In this document: piece after piece, positions 39,486 to 49,012 of the stretch
Position numbering within the stretch: the stretch's first letter is position 1
How the letters are laid out: each line of letters starts with the position of its first letter
Assembly (NCBI GenBank): GCA_963772315.1
Contig: CAVYWJ010000003.1
Span: forward strand, 1,054,001 to 1,118,000
Direction of reading: 5' to 3'
DNA from: Haliangium sp963772315
GTDB lineage: Bacteria > Myxococcota_A > Polyangia > Haliangiales > Haliangiaceae
DNA: 64,000 bases
Position numbers and translations under genes: made by a program
The notes under the pieces: generated by a model
The model's database searches: none
What the model was told of the DNA's origin: nothing
What the model saw: the letters and a program-made list of their open reading frames with translations, nothing else

Positions 39486-41115
39486 GTGAACGCACCCAAG
39501 CAAACAGCGCCCGTACCCATCGTCGCGGGCCCATCGCTGACCTTCGACAACAGCTTTCTGCGCGAGCTGCCAGGTGACCCGAACACCACCAACATGACGC
39601 GTCACGTGCTCGGCGCCTGTTACTCGCGCGTCGATCCCACGCCGGTGGACGCGCCCGAGACCATGGCCTACGCGGCCGAGGTCGCAGAGCTCCTGGGGCT
39701 GAGCGAGAGCTTCTGCGAGAGCGACGCGTTCGCCCAGGTGTTCTCGGGCAACGCGCGCCTGGAGGGCATGGAGCCGTGGGCCGCTTGCTACGGCGGGCAT
39801 CAGTTCGGCCACTGGGCCGGGCAGCTCGGGGATGGCCGCGCGATCAGCCTGGGCGAGTCGATCGTGAGCAATGGGCAGCGCTGGGAGCTACAGCTCAAGG
39901 GCGCCGGTCGCACGCCGTACTCGCGCTCGGCCGATGGGCGCGCGGTGCTGCGCTCGTCGATTCGCGAGTTCCTGTGCAGCGAGGCCATGCACCACCTGGG
40001 CGTGCCCACGACGCGTGCGCTCAGCCTGGTGACGACGGGCGAGATGGTCGTGCGCGACATGTTCTACGACGGCAATCCCAGAGCCGAGCTGGGAGCCATC
40101 GTGTGCAGGGTGGCGCCGACGTTCTTGCGGTTTGGCAACTTCGAGATCCTGGCGACGCGACGCGACGACGCGACGCTGCGCCGGCTGCTCGACTACGCGA
40201 TCCAGAAGCACTTCCCCGAGCTCGGCACGCCGTCCCCGGACGTGTACCTGGCCTGGCTGTCCGAGGTCTGCCGGCGTACTGCGGTGATGACGACCCACTG
40301 GACGCGCGTCGGCTTCGTCCATGGGGTCATGAACACGGACAACATGTCGATACTCGGGCTGACCATCGACTACGGCCCGTACGGATGGATCGACAACTAC
40401 GATCCAGACTGGACACCCAACACCACCGACGCCGAGGGACGGCGCTATCGTTTCGGACACCAACCTCAGGTGGCGTTCTGGAACCTCGTCCGCCTGGCCC
40501 AGGCGATCGTGCCGCTCGTGCGCGACGCGGAGGGGCTGCAGCAGGCGCTGCGGACGTACGAGCATACGCTCGATGCCGGGATGCAGGCGATGATGGCGAG
40601 CAAGCTCGGGCTGCGCACGCTCGAGCCCGGCACGGACGATGAGCTCGTGAGCACGCTGCCCGACATGCTGGCGCAGACGGAGACCGACATGACGATCTTC
40701 TATCGCCGCCTGGCCGATCTGCCTTGCGCGAGCGAGGGGCCCAATGGAGAAGACGACGGGCAGCTGGTGGCGCGGATCGGCGATGCTCACTACCGAGAGC
40801 TGCACGAGGGAGCAGGTGCGGCTCGTGGCCGACTGGTTGCGCAGCTATCGCGCGCGGGTCCGTCGCGATGGCCTCGGCGACGCCGAGCGTCGTGCGGCGA
40901 TGAACCGGGTCAATCCGAAATACGTGCTGCGCAACTATCTGGCCCAGGAAGCGATCGATCGCGCCGAGGAGGGTGATGCGTCCATGGTGCACGAGTTGCT
41001 CGAGGTGATGCGCCGGCCCTATGATGCGCAGCCCGAGCGTGAAGCCTGGGCCGGCAAGCGGCCGGACTGGGCGCGCCAGCGGGCAGGCTGTTCGATGCTC
41101 TCGTGCAGCTCGTGA
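39486..41115 (+). CDS. selO: Protein adenylyltransferase SelO, one frameshift
   Basis: SelO (YdiU/UPF0061) is a pseudokinase-fold enzyme that transfers AMP to Ser/Thr/Tyr of other proteins in redox stress. Visible are the GTG start at 39486, FDNSFLRELPGD, YGGHQFGHWAGQLGDGRA, LQLKGAGRTPYSRSADGRAVLRSS and VHGVMNTDNMSI. The C-terminal AGCSMLSCSS is characteristic, with Cys at the position of selenocysteine in eukaryotes. One extra base near 40,800 switches frame between DAHYRE and EQVRLVADWL; correction gives 542 residues. Confidence 0.85.
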
Positions 41116-41134
41116 CTCCACTGCGAGGTTGATC

Positions 41135-41905
41135 ATGGCAACGACACTTCCCCTGGCCGGCAAGACCGCGCTGGTCACCGGCGGCAGCAACGGGATCGGC
41201 GCCGCGATCGCGCGGGCATACGCGGGCGCCGGGGCTCATGTGGTGTTCTCGTTCCGGAATGCGTCAGAGAGCGCGGACTCCATCGCCGCCGACCTGGCTG
41301 CGCTCGGCGTCGAGGTTCGCGCGATCCAGGCCGACTTCGCGCTGGAGGGCGCACCAGACCGGCTCTGGCCGGAGGCGCTCGCGCTCACGGGCCAGATCGA
41401 CGTGCTGGTCAACAACGCGGGCATGATCACGCGCAGCGAGTTCCTCGCGATCACGCAGGACGAGCTGGAGCGCGTCATGACCGTCAACTTCTACGCGCCC
41501 TGGCAGCTGTCGAGGCAGCTCGCGGATCATCTGATCCAGCGGAAGGCACCCGGCAGCATCATCAACATCTCGTCCGTGAGCGCACACCGCGCCGTCAGCC
41601 GCATGCCTCATTATCAGTGCTCGAAAGCAGCGCTCAACATGCTGACCAAGAGCATTGCCTACGAGCTCGCCCCCCACGGCATCCGCGCCAACGCGATCTC
41701 CGTGGGGCTCACCCGCACCAACACCAACCGCAATCAGTGGGAGGGACAGCCCGAGCTATGGCGCGCGCGGTCCCAGGGCATCCCGCTGGGCCGCACCGGT
41801 GTTCCCCAGGATTTTGCCGGGCTCGCGGTCCTGCTGGCGTCGGACGAGTCCAGCTGGATCACGGGCGCTGACATCGTGGTCGACGGCGGGTTCAGCGTGG
41901 TCTGA
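41135..41905 (+). CDS. SDR-family oxidoreductase
   Basis: 256 residues with TGGSNGIG (cofactor loop), NNAG, Ser in ISSVSAH and the YxxxK pair Tyr160/Lys164, plus ITGADIVVDGG near the C terminus. A classical NAD(P)-dependent short-chain dehydrogenase resembling 3-oxoacyl-ACP reductase or gluconate/glucose dehydrogenase types. Follows selO by 19 nt, possibly one transcript. Its 3' end overlaps the convergent M15 gene by 14 nt. Confidence 0.85.
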   Translation: MATTLPLAGKTALVTGGSNGIGAAIARAYAGAGAHVVFSFRNASESADSIAADLAALGVEVRAIQADFALEGAPDRLWPEALALTGQIDVLVNNAGMITRSEFLAITQDELERVMTVNFYAPWQLSRQLADHLIQRKAPGSIINISSVSAHRAVSRMPHYQCSKAALNMLTKSIAYELAPHGIRANAISVGLTRTNTNRNQWEGQPELWRARSQGIPLGRTGVPQDFAGLAVLLASDESSWITGADIVVDGGFSVV

Positions 41906-42503
41906 TTTCGTGCTGCGGGGTCCGGCCGTGCCGGGAGAAGTGGTGGTAGTCCTTGTAGTCGTTCCAGTCGCCGCCCCAGTCCCAGCCCAGCGCGTCGAAG
42001 GCGTCGGTCACCGGGCCGGGCCGGACGATCATGCCCGGCCGCACGTCGGTGCGATCGACATACTCGCTGCCCGTGGCCGGCAGGATGCGCCCGCCGCGTA
42101 GCCACGGGTTCTGTACCGGGTTGATGTCGATGGCCTCGCCGAACGCGTGCTGCGACAGCCGATCCGTGCCGGCGATGACGCGGAAGTTGAAACCCGATGT
42201 ATTGTTCGCGGTCATGGATGCGTCGTCGTCACCGCCGAACACATCGATGCGCGTCATGCGCGCGATCGGAAAGCGCGCCGCGAAGATGCGGCCGAAGATC
42301 TCGACCGCCTCGCCCGCGACGCTGGCCGCGCATACCAGCTCGCCCTGGTGCACGCGACCGTCGAAGCCCCAGTGGCTCATGCGCACGAGCGCGAGCGCCG
42401 AGGGCGGCGGACAGGCGGGGTGCGCATGCCAGGATGCGCCGGTCATCTCGGCCAGCAACGCTTCCGAGATCGGCTCGATGACAGCTGCAAAGGATTCGGC
42501 CAT
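41892..42503 (-). CDS. M15-family D-Ala-D-Ala carboxypeptidase-like protein
   Basis: 203 residues. The zinc-site pattern of the VanY/M15C group is present: TSGFNFRVIAGTDRLSQHAFG, then AIDINPVQNPW, WGGDWNDYKDYHHF. The metal ligands are the His of SQHAFG, the Asp of AIDINP and the His of DYHHF. No signal peptide is seen, which is unusual for a cell-wall enzyme. The ATG (complement of 42501-42503) overlaps the ATG of the divergent gene. Confidence 0.75.
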   Translation of the reverse strand: MAESFAAVIEPISEALLAEMTGASWHAHPACPPPSALALVRMSHWGFDGRVHQGELVCAASVAGEAVEIFGRIFAARFPIARMTRIDVFGGDDDASMTANNTSGFNFRVIAGTDRLSQHAFGEAIDINPVQNPWLRGGRILPATGSEYVDRTDVRPGMIVRPGPVTDAFDALGWDWGGDWNDYKDYHHFSRHGRTPQHEIRPR

Positions 42504-43884
42504 GGAACGCGACCTCGACGATATCACGATCGCCTGCGACCTCACCCGTGTCGGACACGGCGCCCGCAGACCGCGCACACTGGGCCTGCTGGTGTGCGCG
42601 GTCGTGTCCGCAGGGATGGCCGGCGGGTGCGGAGACGGGCCGCTGCTGGCCCCGCCCGAGCCGGGCCAGGAGGCCAGCGCGGCCGCGACGTTCGATGTGC
42701 ACGATACCGGCGCGCTGGTGTCGATCCACGCCGAGACATCGACGTGGGCGCGCGTGCGCGTCGAGAGCGCGCCCGGCGTGCTGGCCAGCGAGGTGGGGCC
42801 GGTGGCGCTGGACGCGGCCCGCGGTCGCACCGGCGTGGCCGAGATCGCGGGGCTGGCGCCCGACACTGCCTATCAGTACGTGGTCGAGCTCGAGCACGGC
42901 AGCACCGTGGGCCCGTATCGCTTCCGCACCGCCCCCGCGCCCGACGCCGACGCCGAGGTGCACTTCGTGTGGTCGGCCGACGTCGATCTCAGCGGCGAGT
43001 TCGAGTCGCCGATCTTCGCGAGCATGGGCGCGTCGGGCGCTGACTTCTTCGTCAGCCTGGGCGACTGGCCGTACGCGGACAACCAGCCCGCGGCGTACTC
43101 GGTCGAGGAGTATCGCGATCGCCACCGCGCGGTGCGCGCCGCCGGCAAGGTGCAGGGGATGCTGCGCGAGCTGCCGGTGTACGCGATCTACGACGACCAC
43201 GAGGCCCGCAACAACTGGGATGGCCGCTTCCGGGTCGAGGAGGCCGAGCGCATCACCAGCGCGGTGGCGGCATGGGACGAGTGGTTTCCGCTGCGCGCCA
43301 CGATGAGCGGCGAGACGCGACGCCATCGCGCGTGGCGCTGGGGACGCCACGCCGAGCTGTTCATGCTCGACACGCGCTGCTGCCGCTCGGCCAACCTCGA
43401 TGCCGATGGTCCAGGCAAGACCATGCTCGGCGCGGAGCAGAAGCAGTGGCTCCTCGATGGGCTGCGCGCGAGCCAGGCGACGTTCAAGATCGTCCTCACC
43501 AGCGTGGCCATGGCTGGCAACAGCGTGGACGACTGGAGCAGCTTCGTGTACGAGCGCGACCAGATCCTGGCCGAGCTGGCCGCAGCCGGCATCACCGGGC
43601 TGATCTCCCTCACCGGCGATGGCCACATCTTCTCTGATACGGTGCTGCCAGCGTGGGGGCTGCGCGAATTCATGGCCGGCCCGCTGGCACGGCACCCGCG
43701 CGACCTCGATCCGCCAGACCCGGCGATCCTCGCCCAGTACAAGGGCTTCAACTACGGAGAGGCCCGCATCGTCGCCGACCCGGATGGCGTCCCCGTGCTC
43801 GAGATCGTGTGCCGCGACGCCGGCGGCAATGCACGGTACCGCCAAGCGTTTCGCGCCGGCGAGCTGACGCTGACGGCGCCCTGA
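42502..43884 (+). CDS. PhoD-like alkaline phosphatase, lipoprotein
   Basis: 460 residues from ATG 42502. A lipoprotein signal (MAGGC) follows an Arg-rich start. An Ig/fibronectin-like N-terminal domain typical of the PhoD family precedes the phosphatase domain with SLGDWPYAD, YDDHEARNNW, SVAMAGNS and TGDGHIF, the metal-binding segments. Phosphodiester or phosphomonoester hydrolysis outside the cytoplasm is expected. The start codon overlaps that of the divergent M15 gene, so either start may be slightly wrong. Confidence 0.75.
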   Translation: MERDLDDITIACDLTRVGHGARRPRTLGLLVCAVVSAGMAGGCGDGPLLAPPEPGQEASAAATFDVHDTGALVSIHAETSTWARVRVESAPGVLASEVGPVALDAARGRTGVAEIAGLAPDTAYQYVVELEHGSTVGPYRFRTAPAPDADAEVHFVWSADVDLSGEFESPIFASMGASGADFFVSLGDWPYADNQPAAYSVEEYRDRHRAVRAAGKVQGMLRELPVYAIYDDHEARNNWDGRFRVEEAERITSAVAAWDEWFPLRATMSGETRRHRAWRWGRHAELFMLDTRCCRSANLDADGPGKTMLGAEQKQWLLDGLRASQATFKIVLTSVAMAGNSVDDWSSFVYERDQILAELAAAGITGLISLTGDGHIFSDTVLPAWGLREFMAGPLARHPRDLDPPDPAILAQYKGFNYGEARIVADPDGVPVLEIVCRDAGGNARYRQAFRAGELTLTAP

Positions 43885-44105
43885 GCGCAGGGTCAGGGCA
43901 GCGACCGGGCGCGGTCGATTCGGGTCGATTCCGATCCGGCGAAATCGTTTGTGGACAGGGTGTCGAGGACGACTGCGCCAGCACCACGGGGCAGCTGTCA
44001 GCGCGCACGCGCCCCACCGGCCGTTGCATGCTACACAAGGAAGATGCTTGGCGTTACCATGCTCCTGCCCCGCGTGTTCGCACGGATGTGCGCGTCCGAG
44101 CCATC

Positions 44106-44495
44106 ATGACCCTGTCGCTGTCGCTCGCACCACGTCTCGACTTTTACGCCCCTGACCTCTTCGATGCTCTGAACGCTGCGCCGGCCGCGGAGCTCGAGGA
44201 CGCGCCGTTCGGCGTCGTGCGCATGAACGCCGCCATGGAGGTGCTGGTGTACAACCGCACCGAGGCCATGCTCTCGGGCCTCGATCCGGTCTGGGTGCTG
44301 GGCAAGCACTTCTTCTCGCAGATCGCGCCCTGCATCGACAACCACCTGGTCGCGGCCAGGTACCGGCATGCGACCGATCTGGACGAGAGCCTGGACTATG
44401 TCCTGGCCTTTCACATGCGGCCAACCCGGGTCAGGCTGCGTCTCCTCAAGCGCCAGACCCACGAATGGAGCTACTTCTGTGTCATCAAGCTTTGA
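44106..44495 (+). CDS. pyp: Photoactive yellow protein homologue
   Basis: 129 residues, a single PAS domain that aligns without gaps over the core with classical PYP (offset of seven). Tyr49 and Glu53 (YNRTEA) correspond to Tyr42 and Glu46, Ser57 to Thr50, and Cys76 in IAPCID to Cys69, which carries the p-coumaric acid chromophore. KHFFSQIAPC and FHMRPTRVRLRLLK follow the PYP wording; Leu59 replaces Arg52. It should be a cytoplasmic blue-light receptor. The stop lies inside the next gene's start, so it is translated with a histidine kinase, presumably its output. No tyrosine ammonia-lyase or coumaroyl-CoA ligase gene is in the window. Confidence 0.85.
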   Translation: MTLSLSLAPRLDFYAPDLFDALNAAPAAELEDAPFGVVRMNAAMEVLVYNRTEAMLSGLDPVWVLGKHFFSQIAPCIDNHLVAARYRHATDLDESLDYVLAFHMRPTRVRLRLLKRQTHEWSYFCVIKL

Positions 44496-45828
44496 TCGGA
44501 AGGTAGCGGCGGCCCCGGCAGCGACGGCTTCGACGCTGGCTCGGGCGATGGCGCCGGCGCCCGCGATCTCGTCGGCTGCGGACGACCACAGCCGGCTGCT
44601 CGCCTTTCTCTATCGCTGCCCGGTCGGCATCATCGAGGCGCTGGCCAGCGGTGAGATCCTGCTCATCAACGCGTATGCCAGCCAGATCCTGATGCCGCTC
44701 GTGCGCGACGGCGGCCTCTCCAACCTGCTCGATGTGCTCGCGCCCTGGACCGATGAAGTGCGCGCCTTGCTGGCCGCCTCCGAGGGCGACCGCGGCGTGG
44801 TGTGCACCAGCCACCAGGTGCGCTTGCACGGGCTGAAGGACGCCGAGGATCGGCCGATGTTCCTGTCGTTCACCATCCACAGGATGGAGAACGAGCGTTT
44901 CATGGTCAGCTTCTTCGACGTGACCGAGCGCGTGGCGCAGGAGCAGGCGATCACCGAGGCGATCGAGATCCACGCCCACCAGGCCGGCCGCATCGAGCTC
45001 GCCAGCACCATCCTGCACGACATCGGCAACGCGATCACCGGCCTGGGCACCATCATCGGACACCTGGTCAACGAACCACAGTGGCCCGAGGCGGCGGCGC
45101 TGAGCCGCATGGTGAAGCTCTTCCGCGCCAACGCGAGGGCGCTGACGCAGGCGCTGGGCGCGGGCAAGGGCGAGGCCCTGATCGATTACACCGAGGCGCT
45201 GCTCGCGACCCTCGACGAGCGCGAGGTGCAGTGGCGCGACCTGGCCCAGCGGCTGAGCAAGTCGCTGTATCACGTGCAGGAGATCCTGACCATCCAGCGC
45301 CAGTTCACGCCCGATGGCATGAGCGTCGCCGCCCAGGCGCTCCCGCTCAACGATCTGGTACAGGACGCGCTGACGCTGACCGAGGGCGGCCTGTCCAAGC
45401 GCGGCGTGCGCGTGCAGGTGACGGTGCCGAGCGGGATACCGCCGATCTCGGTCGATCGCACGCGCATGACCCAGGTGCTGGTCAACCTGCTCAAGAACGC
45501 GGAGGAGTCGTTCGAAGAGCTCGGCGAGGCGCAAGCAGACAAGCTCCTCGAGATCGATGCGCAGGCCTCGGCCGGGGGCCAGGTGCGCCTGCGCATCTGC
45601 GACAACGGCGCCGGGTTCGCGCCGGCGCGCGCCCGCGAGCTGTTCGAGCGTGGGACCACCAGCAAGCCCAGGGGCAGCGGCCTCGGTCTGTACACCAGCC
45701 GGAGCACGCTCGAGGCCTACGGGGGAACGATCTCCATCACCAGCCCGGGGCCGGGGCGTGGCGCCACGATCACCATCGAGCTCCCGGCCAGCGTCGACCA
45801 GGGAAACCAGCCATGCAGAACGAGCTGA
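44479..45828 (+). CDS. Soluble sensor histidine kinase
   Basis: 449 residues from the GTG at 44479 (other starts are possible; this one overlaps the PYP gene by 17 nt). No membrane segment. A PAS-like region (residues about 45-160) is followed by the H-box with His180 in ILHDIGNA, then the ATPase domain with NLLKNAEES (N box), DNGAGF (G1) and GSGLGLYTS (G2). The kinase would phosphorylate the receiver of the next gene. The overlap with the PYP gene suggests that the light state of PYP sets its activity. Overlaps the next gene by 16 nt. Confidence 0.85.
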   Translation: MSSSFDRKVAAAPAATASTLARAMAPAPAISSAADDHSRLLAFLYRCPVGIIEALASGEILLINAYASQILMPLVRDGGLSNLLDVLAPWTDEVRALLAASEGDRGVVCTSHQVRLHGLKDAEDRPMFLSFTIHRMENERFMVSFFDVTERVAQEQAITEAIEIHAHQAGRIELASTILHDIGNAITGLGTIIGHLVNEPQWPEAAALSRMVKLFRANARALTQALGAGKGEALIDYTEALLATLDEREVQWRDLAQRLSKSLYHVQEILTIQRQFTPDGMSVAAQALPLNDLVQDALTLTEGGLSKRGVRVQVTVPSGIPPISVDRTRMTQVLVNLLKNAEESFEELGEAQADKLLEIDAQASAGGQVRLRICDNGAGFAPARARELFERGTTSKPRGSGLGLYTSRSTLEAYGGTISITSPGPGRGATITIELPASVDQGNQPCRTS

Positions 45829-47414
45829 ATACGCGGGTCCTCATCGTCGATGACGAGGAGATCGTGCGCGACAGCGTGCGCGCGATCCTGTGCCCCAAGC
45901 GCAGGAGCTACAGCGCGCTGGACGCGGCGTCGGCGCAGCTGTTCGGCGACTCGCAGCCGGTGGCGACGCGGCGCACGATCGACACACTCTCGGTACAGCT
46001 GGACGAGGCCAGGAACGGCCGCGAGGCAGTGGGCCTGGTCGAGCGCGCGATCGCGGCCGGGCAGCCCTACGCCCTGATCCTCCTCGACATGCGCATGCCC
46101 GGCTGGGACGGGCTGATCACCGCGCAGAAGGTCCGCGCGCTCGACCGGCAGGTCGAGATCCTCTTCATCACCGCCTACAGCGATCACGCCATCCAGGACG
46201 TGATCGAGCGCGCGGGCCCGGACGTGGGCTATCTGTGCAAGCCCTTCGTCGCCGAGGAGATCCACCAGCTCGCGGTCAAGTCGATCTACGACTGGAACCG
46301 GCTGCGCAACCTCGAGACGCTGATCCGCATCGTGTCCAGGCTGCGCGTCACGGACGGGCAGCTCGACACCTTGCTGCACAACATCTTCGATCAGGCGATC
46401 AGCTGGCTGGGTGCGCAGTCGGCGATGCTGGTCTCGCTGGAGCAGGACGATACGCCGGAGATCCGCTTCAGCGCCGGGAGCATGCAGCAGCGAGAGTTCG
46501 CGCAGAGCTGCCTGGCCGAGGTGACGCCGCACTTCGGCTCCAGCGCGTTTCAAGAGATGCACGATCTGGCCTACTTCCCGTTCGAGAAGTGCGCCCTGGT
46601 CGTGCACGAGGAGGGCGGCGTGCGGCTGAGCACCGAGCGCACGTACCTGTTCCTCCTGTTCCTCGAGCACAGCAGCCAGGCGGTGGAGAACGCGCGCCTG
46701 CACCAGGCGCTGGTGACCAAGGAGAAGCTGTCAGCGCTCGGGCAGGCCATGGGCTACGTGGTCCACGATCTGCGCTCGCCGATCGGGATGATCATGAACT
46801 CGATCGAGGTCGCCCGGGACGGAGCGACCGGAGCGACCGGAGCGACCGCGCCGCCAGGGGGCGAAGCTCTGGACGTGATCGAGGAGGCGGCGGAGAACGC
46901 GATCGCCATCGTCAACGATGTGCTCGACTTCACCCGCGAGCGGCCGCTGCGCAAGGATCGCTGCACCATCGATGACCTGCTGTCCCGGCTGGGCAGGAGC
47001 ATGCAGCTGCGCCTGGAGCAGAGCGGGGTGCGCCTCGAGATGGATGGGATGCGCGCGAGTAGCTTCGTCTGCGACCCGCGCAAGATGCACCGCGTGCTCG
47101 AGAACCTGACCAACAACGCGGTCGAGGTCCTGGTCGGCGCGCGGACGGCAGCGCCGCTCGTGCGCGTGAACGCGACGATCAAGGGCGAGCTGGCGATCTT
47201 CGCGATCCAGGACAATGGTCCGGGGATCCCGGCCGAGCTGCAGAGCCGGCTGTTCGAGCCCTTCGCCACGTTCGGCAAGGCCAGCGGGACCGGGCTCGGG
47301 CTCGCGATCGTGCGCCAGATCGTCGAGGCCCACGGCGGGCACATCCGCGTGGAGTCATCGCCGCGCGGGACCACGTTCGTCATCGAGATCCCGCACGGGC
47401 TCACCGCGGCCTGA
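45813..47414 (+). CDS. Hybrid receiver / histidine kinase
   Basis: 533 residues. An N-terminal receiver with IVDDEE, phospho-acceptor Asp92 (LLDMRMPGWDG) and CKPF is followed by a GAF-like middle region (residues about 190-300) and a second kinase core: His318 in VVHDLRSPIG, NNAVE (N box), DNGPGIP (G1) and GTGLGLAIV (G2). The receiver contains an insert of about 25 residues after the first helix. The section around residue 340 holds a short GATGATGAT repeat. Together with the upstream genes it forms a PYP-kinase-hybrid relay; the final response regulator must be elsewhere. Confidence 0.85.
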   Translation: MQNELNTRVLIVDDEEIVRDSVRAILCPKRRSYSALDAASAQLFGDSQPVATRRTIDTLSVQLDEARNGREAVGLVERAIAAGQPYALILLDMRMPGWDGLITAQKVRALDRQVEILFITAYSDHAIQDVIERAGPDVGYLCKPFVAEEIHQLAVKSIYDWNRLRNLETLIRIVSRLRVTDGQLDTLLHNIFDQAISWLGAQSAMLVSLEQDDTPEIRFSAGSMQQREFAQSCLAEVTPHFGSSAFQEMHDLAYFPFEKCALVVHEEGGVRLSTERTYLFLLFLEHSSQAVENARLHQALVTKEKLSALGQAMGYVVHDLRSPIGMIMNSIEVARDGATGATGATAPPGGEALDVIEEAAENAIAIVNDVLDFTRERPLRKDRCTIDDLLSRLGRSMQLRLEQSGVRLEMDGMRASSFVCDPRKMHRVLENLTNNAVEVLVGARTAAPLVRVNATIKGELAIFAIQDNGPGIPAELQSRLFEPFATFGKASGTGLGLAIVRQIVEAHGGHIRVESSPRGTTFVIEIPHGLTAA

Positions 47415-47490
47415 GCGCACACGCCCGGATCGCTGCACAGGCTGGCCTGGCGGCGCGAGATGGCCCGCGCGATTGCGCTATCATGGGCGC

Positions 47491-48105
47491 ATGCACGTAC
47501 CGTCACTGGTTCTCGTCGTGGCGTCCGTTGCAGGCGCCGCGGCTGGCTGCCGAACAGACGACACCCGCCGGGTGGATATCACGCCCGCCTACTGCGCCCG
47601 GCTGGAGTTATTGCGTGTCCAGGTCGACTCGCAGTTCGGCACGGCCGAGGGGTACCTGCCCCGCATCGAGCCGCTCGGGACCGAGAGCGGGGCGGACGCG
47701 CCGCAGCAGCAGCCCGGGGGTGCATCGCCCGCGGACGCGCCGCAGCAGCAGCCCGGGGGCGCATCGCCCGCGGACGCGCCGGCGCTGCCTGACGTGATCG
47801 CGTGCGTCCGGGCCCTGCACTCCGCATCCAAGGCCGCGGTCATGATCGGCCAGTTTGCACATGTGGCCGCGGTCATGGCCGATCTCCACCGCATCGCGGG
47901 CTTCTCGAGCTCGGCCTACAAGGTGCTCGACACCACTCTCGCCGCCAAAGAGGTCGATATCTATGCACCGGACGCGTGGTGCATGGCCGGCGAGTTCGCG
48001 CGCGTCAAGGTGTACCTGGCCGGCTGGCGAGAGCAGTTCCGGGCCAAGATCGACGAGGCCACCATGCAGTGCGGCGCTGGCGCCGACGCCGCGCCAGCGA
48101 ACTGA
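47491..48105 (+). CDS. Lipoprotein with 13-residue repeats
   Basis: 204 residues with a lipobox AAAGC (Cys20). Residues 68-97 contain two identical units of ADAPQQQPGGASP plus a partial third, encoded by a 39-nt tandem duplication (47692-47769). The rest has four scattered cysteines and a helical C-terminal half. No family recognised; a surface or periplasmic role is likely. Confidence 0.6.
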   Translation: MHVPSLVLVVASVAGAAAGCRTDDTRRVDITPAYCARLELLRVQVDSQFGTAEGYLPRIEPLGTESGADAPQQQPGGASPADAPQQQPGGASPADAPALPDVIACVRALHSASKAAVMIGQFAHVAAVMADLHRIAGFSSSAYKVLDTTLAAKEVDIYAPDAWCMAGEFARVKVYLAGWREQFRAKIDEATMQCGAGADAAPAN

Positions 48106-48189
48106 TCGGCCCGAGCCGGACGTCCCCGGGTAATGTGGTCAAGGGCATCGCGTTGCAGAACAAGTGGCTCGCGGGGAGCCAAAATCCCA

Positions 48190-48433
48190 AAACCTGGTTG
48201 ATGCAGCCCAGCCCCTCATCAAGGCGCTCGACTTTTCGCTGCTGCGGGGTCTTTACGGTGGACGTTACTCAATGCCCGCGATGTGGGAGCTCGTTGCGCA
48301 TCCTGAGCGTCATCACGCAGCGCGATGTCAACGAGCGCATTCTGCACCATCTGGACCTCCCCGCCGAGCCACCCTCGTCCTCACGCGCGCCCCAGCCCAG
48401 TTTGATCTGCCCTGGGACGACGTCTCCATGTAA
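48190..48433 (+). pseudogene. IS91-type transposase, C-terminal remnant
   Basis: The stretch VFTVDVTQCPRCGSSLRI then LSVITQRDVNERILHHLDLPAEPP is typical of the C-terminal end of IS91-family (Y2 rolling-circle) transposases, with the CPRCG zinc knuckle. The frame changes once before AQFDLPWDDVSM and a stop at 48431-48433. The catalytic tyrosines are absent. Confidence 0.6.
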
Positions 48434-48653
48434 GACGCGACAGCGAAGCCCGGCTCCTCCGATGAGTCCGGGCAAACGTGCGTCCTGCAGTAGATCGCTC
48501 GGATGCATTTTGGTGATATAAAGATCACGGTAACGGTCATGGTGTTCCCCGTCGAGAGGTTGACACATGCAGAAACTGGAAGTTCCCTGGGATCGGGTGA
48601 CAAAGCACCTGCAGTGAGATGCCCCCGGGAAAGCACGCCCCCCCCGCAGACGA

Positions 48654-49012
48654 GTGAAGCACCCGCGGTTGAATCGGCACCAGACTTGGCGGTTGGGGGA
48701 TCCCGACGTACGAGCCCGGCCCGGTCGACGCACAGTGGAGGAACGGCAGCAGGCCGTGCTCGAGCTGTTCGGCAGCAAGGCGACCGTGGACCAGATCGCG
48801 CGCCGTCTGGGCGTACACGGCTCGACGGTCGAGGGCTGGCGGCAAGACGCACTCGCCGGCGTCGAGCAGGCACTGCGCCGCGACAGTGGCAAGACGGCCG
48901 CCGAGCTCGAGCTGGAACGCAAACAGCGCAACCTGGAGAAGGTGGGCACGACGACAACCACCACCGGCCGCATCAGGCCCTCGTGTCGGCACCAAAAGGT
49001 ACCTTATGAATA
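48654..49012 (+). CDS. Transposase-associated HTH protein, fragment
   Basis: 119 residues; the middle (RRTVEERQQAVLELFG, then TVDQIARRLGVHGSTVEGW) is a helix-turn-helix of the kind preceding IS3-type transposases. After LELERKQRNLEK the expected coiled coil and catalytic partner are missing, and the end runs into the lipoprotein start at 49006. Probably a decayed insertion-sequence part. The 550 nt between 48106 and here otherwise hold only the IS91 remnant. Confidence 0.5.
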
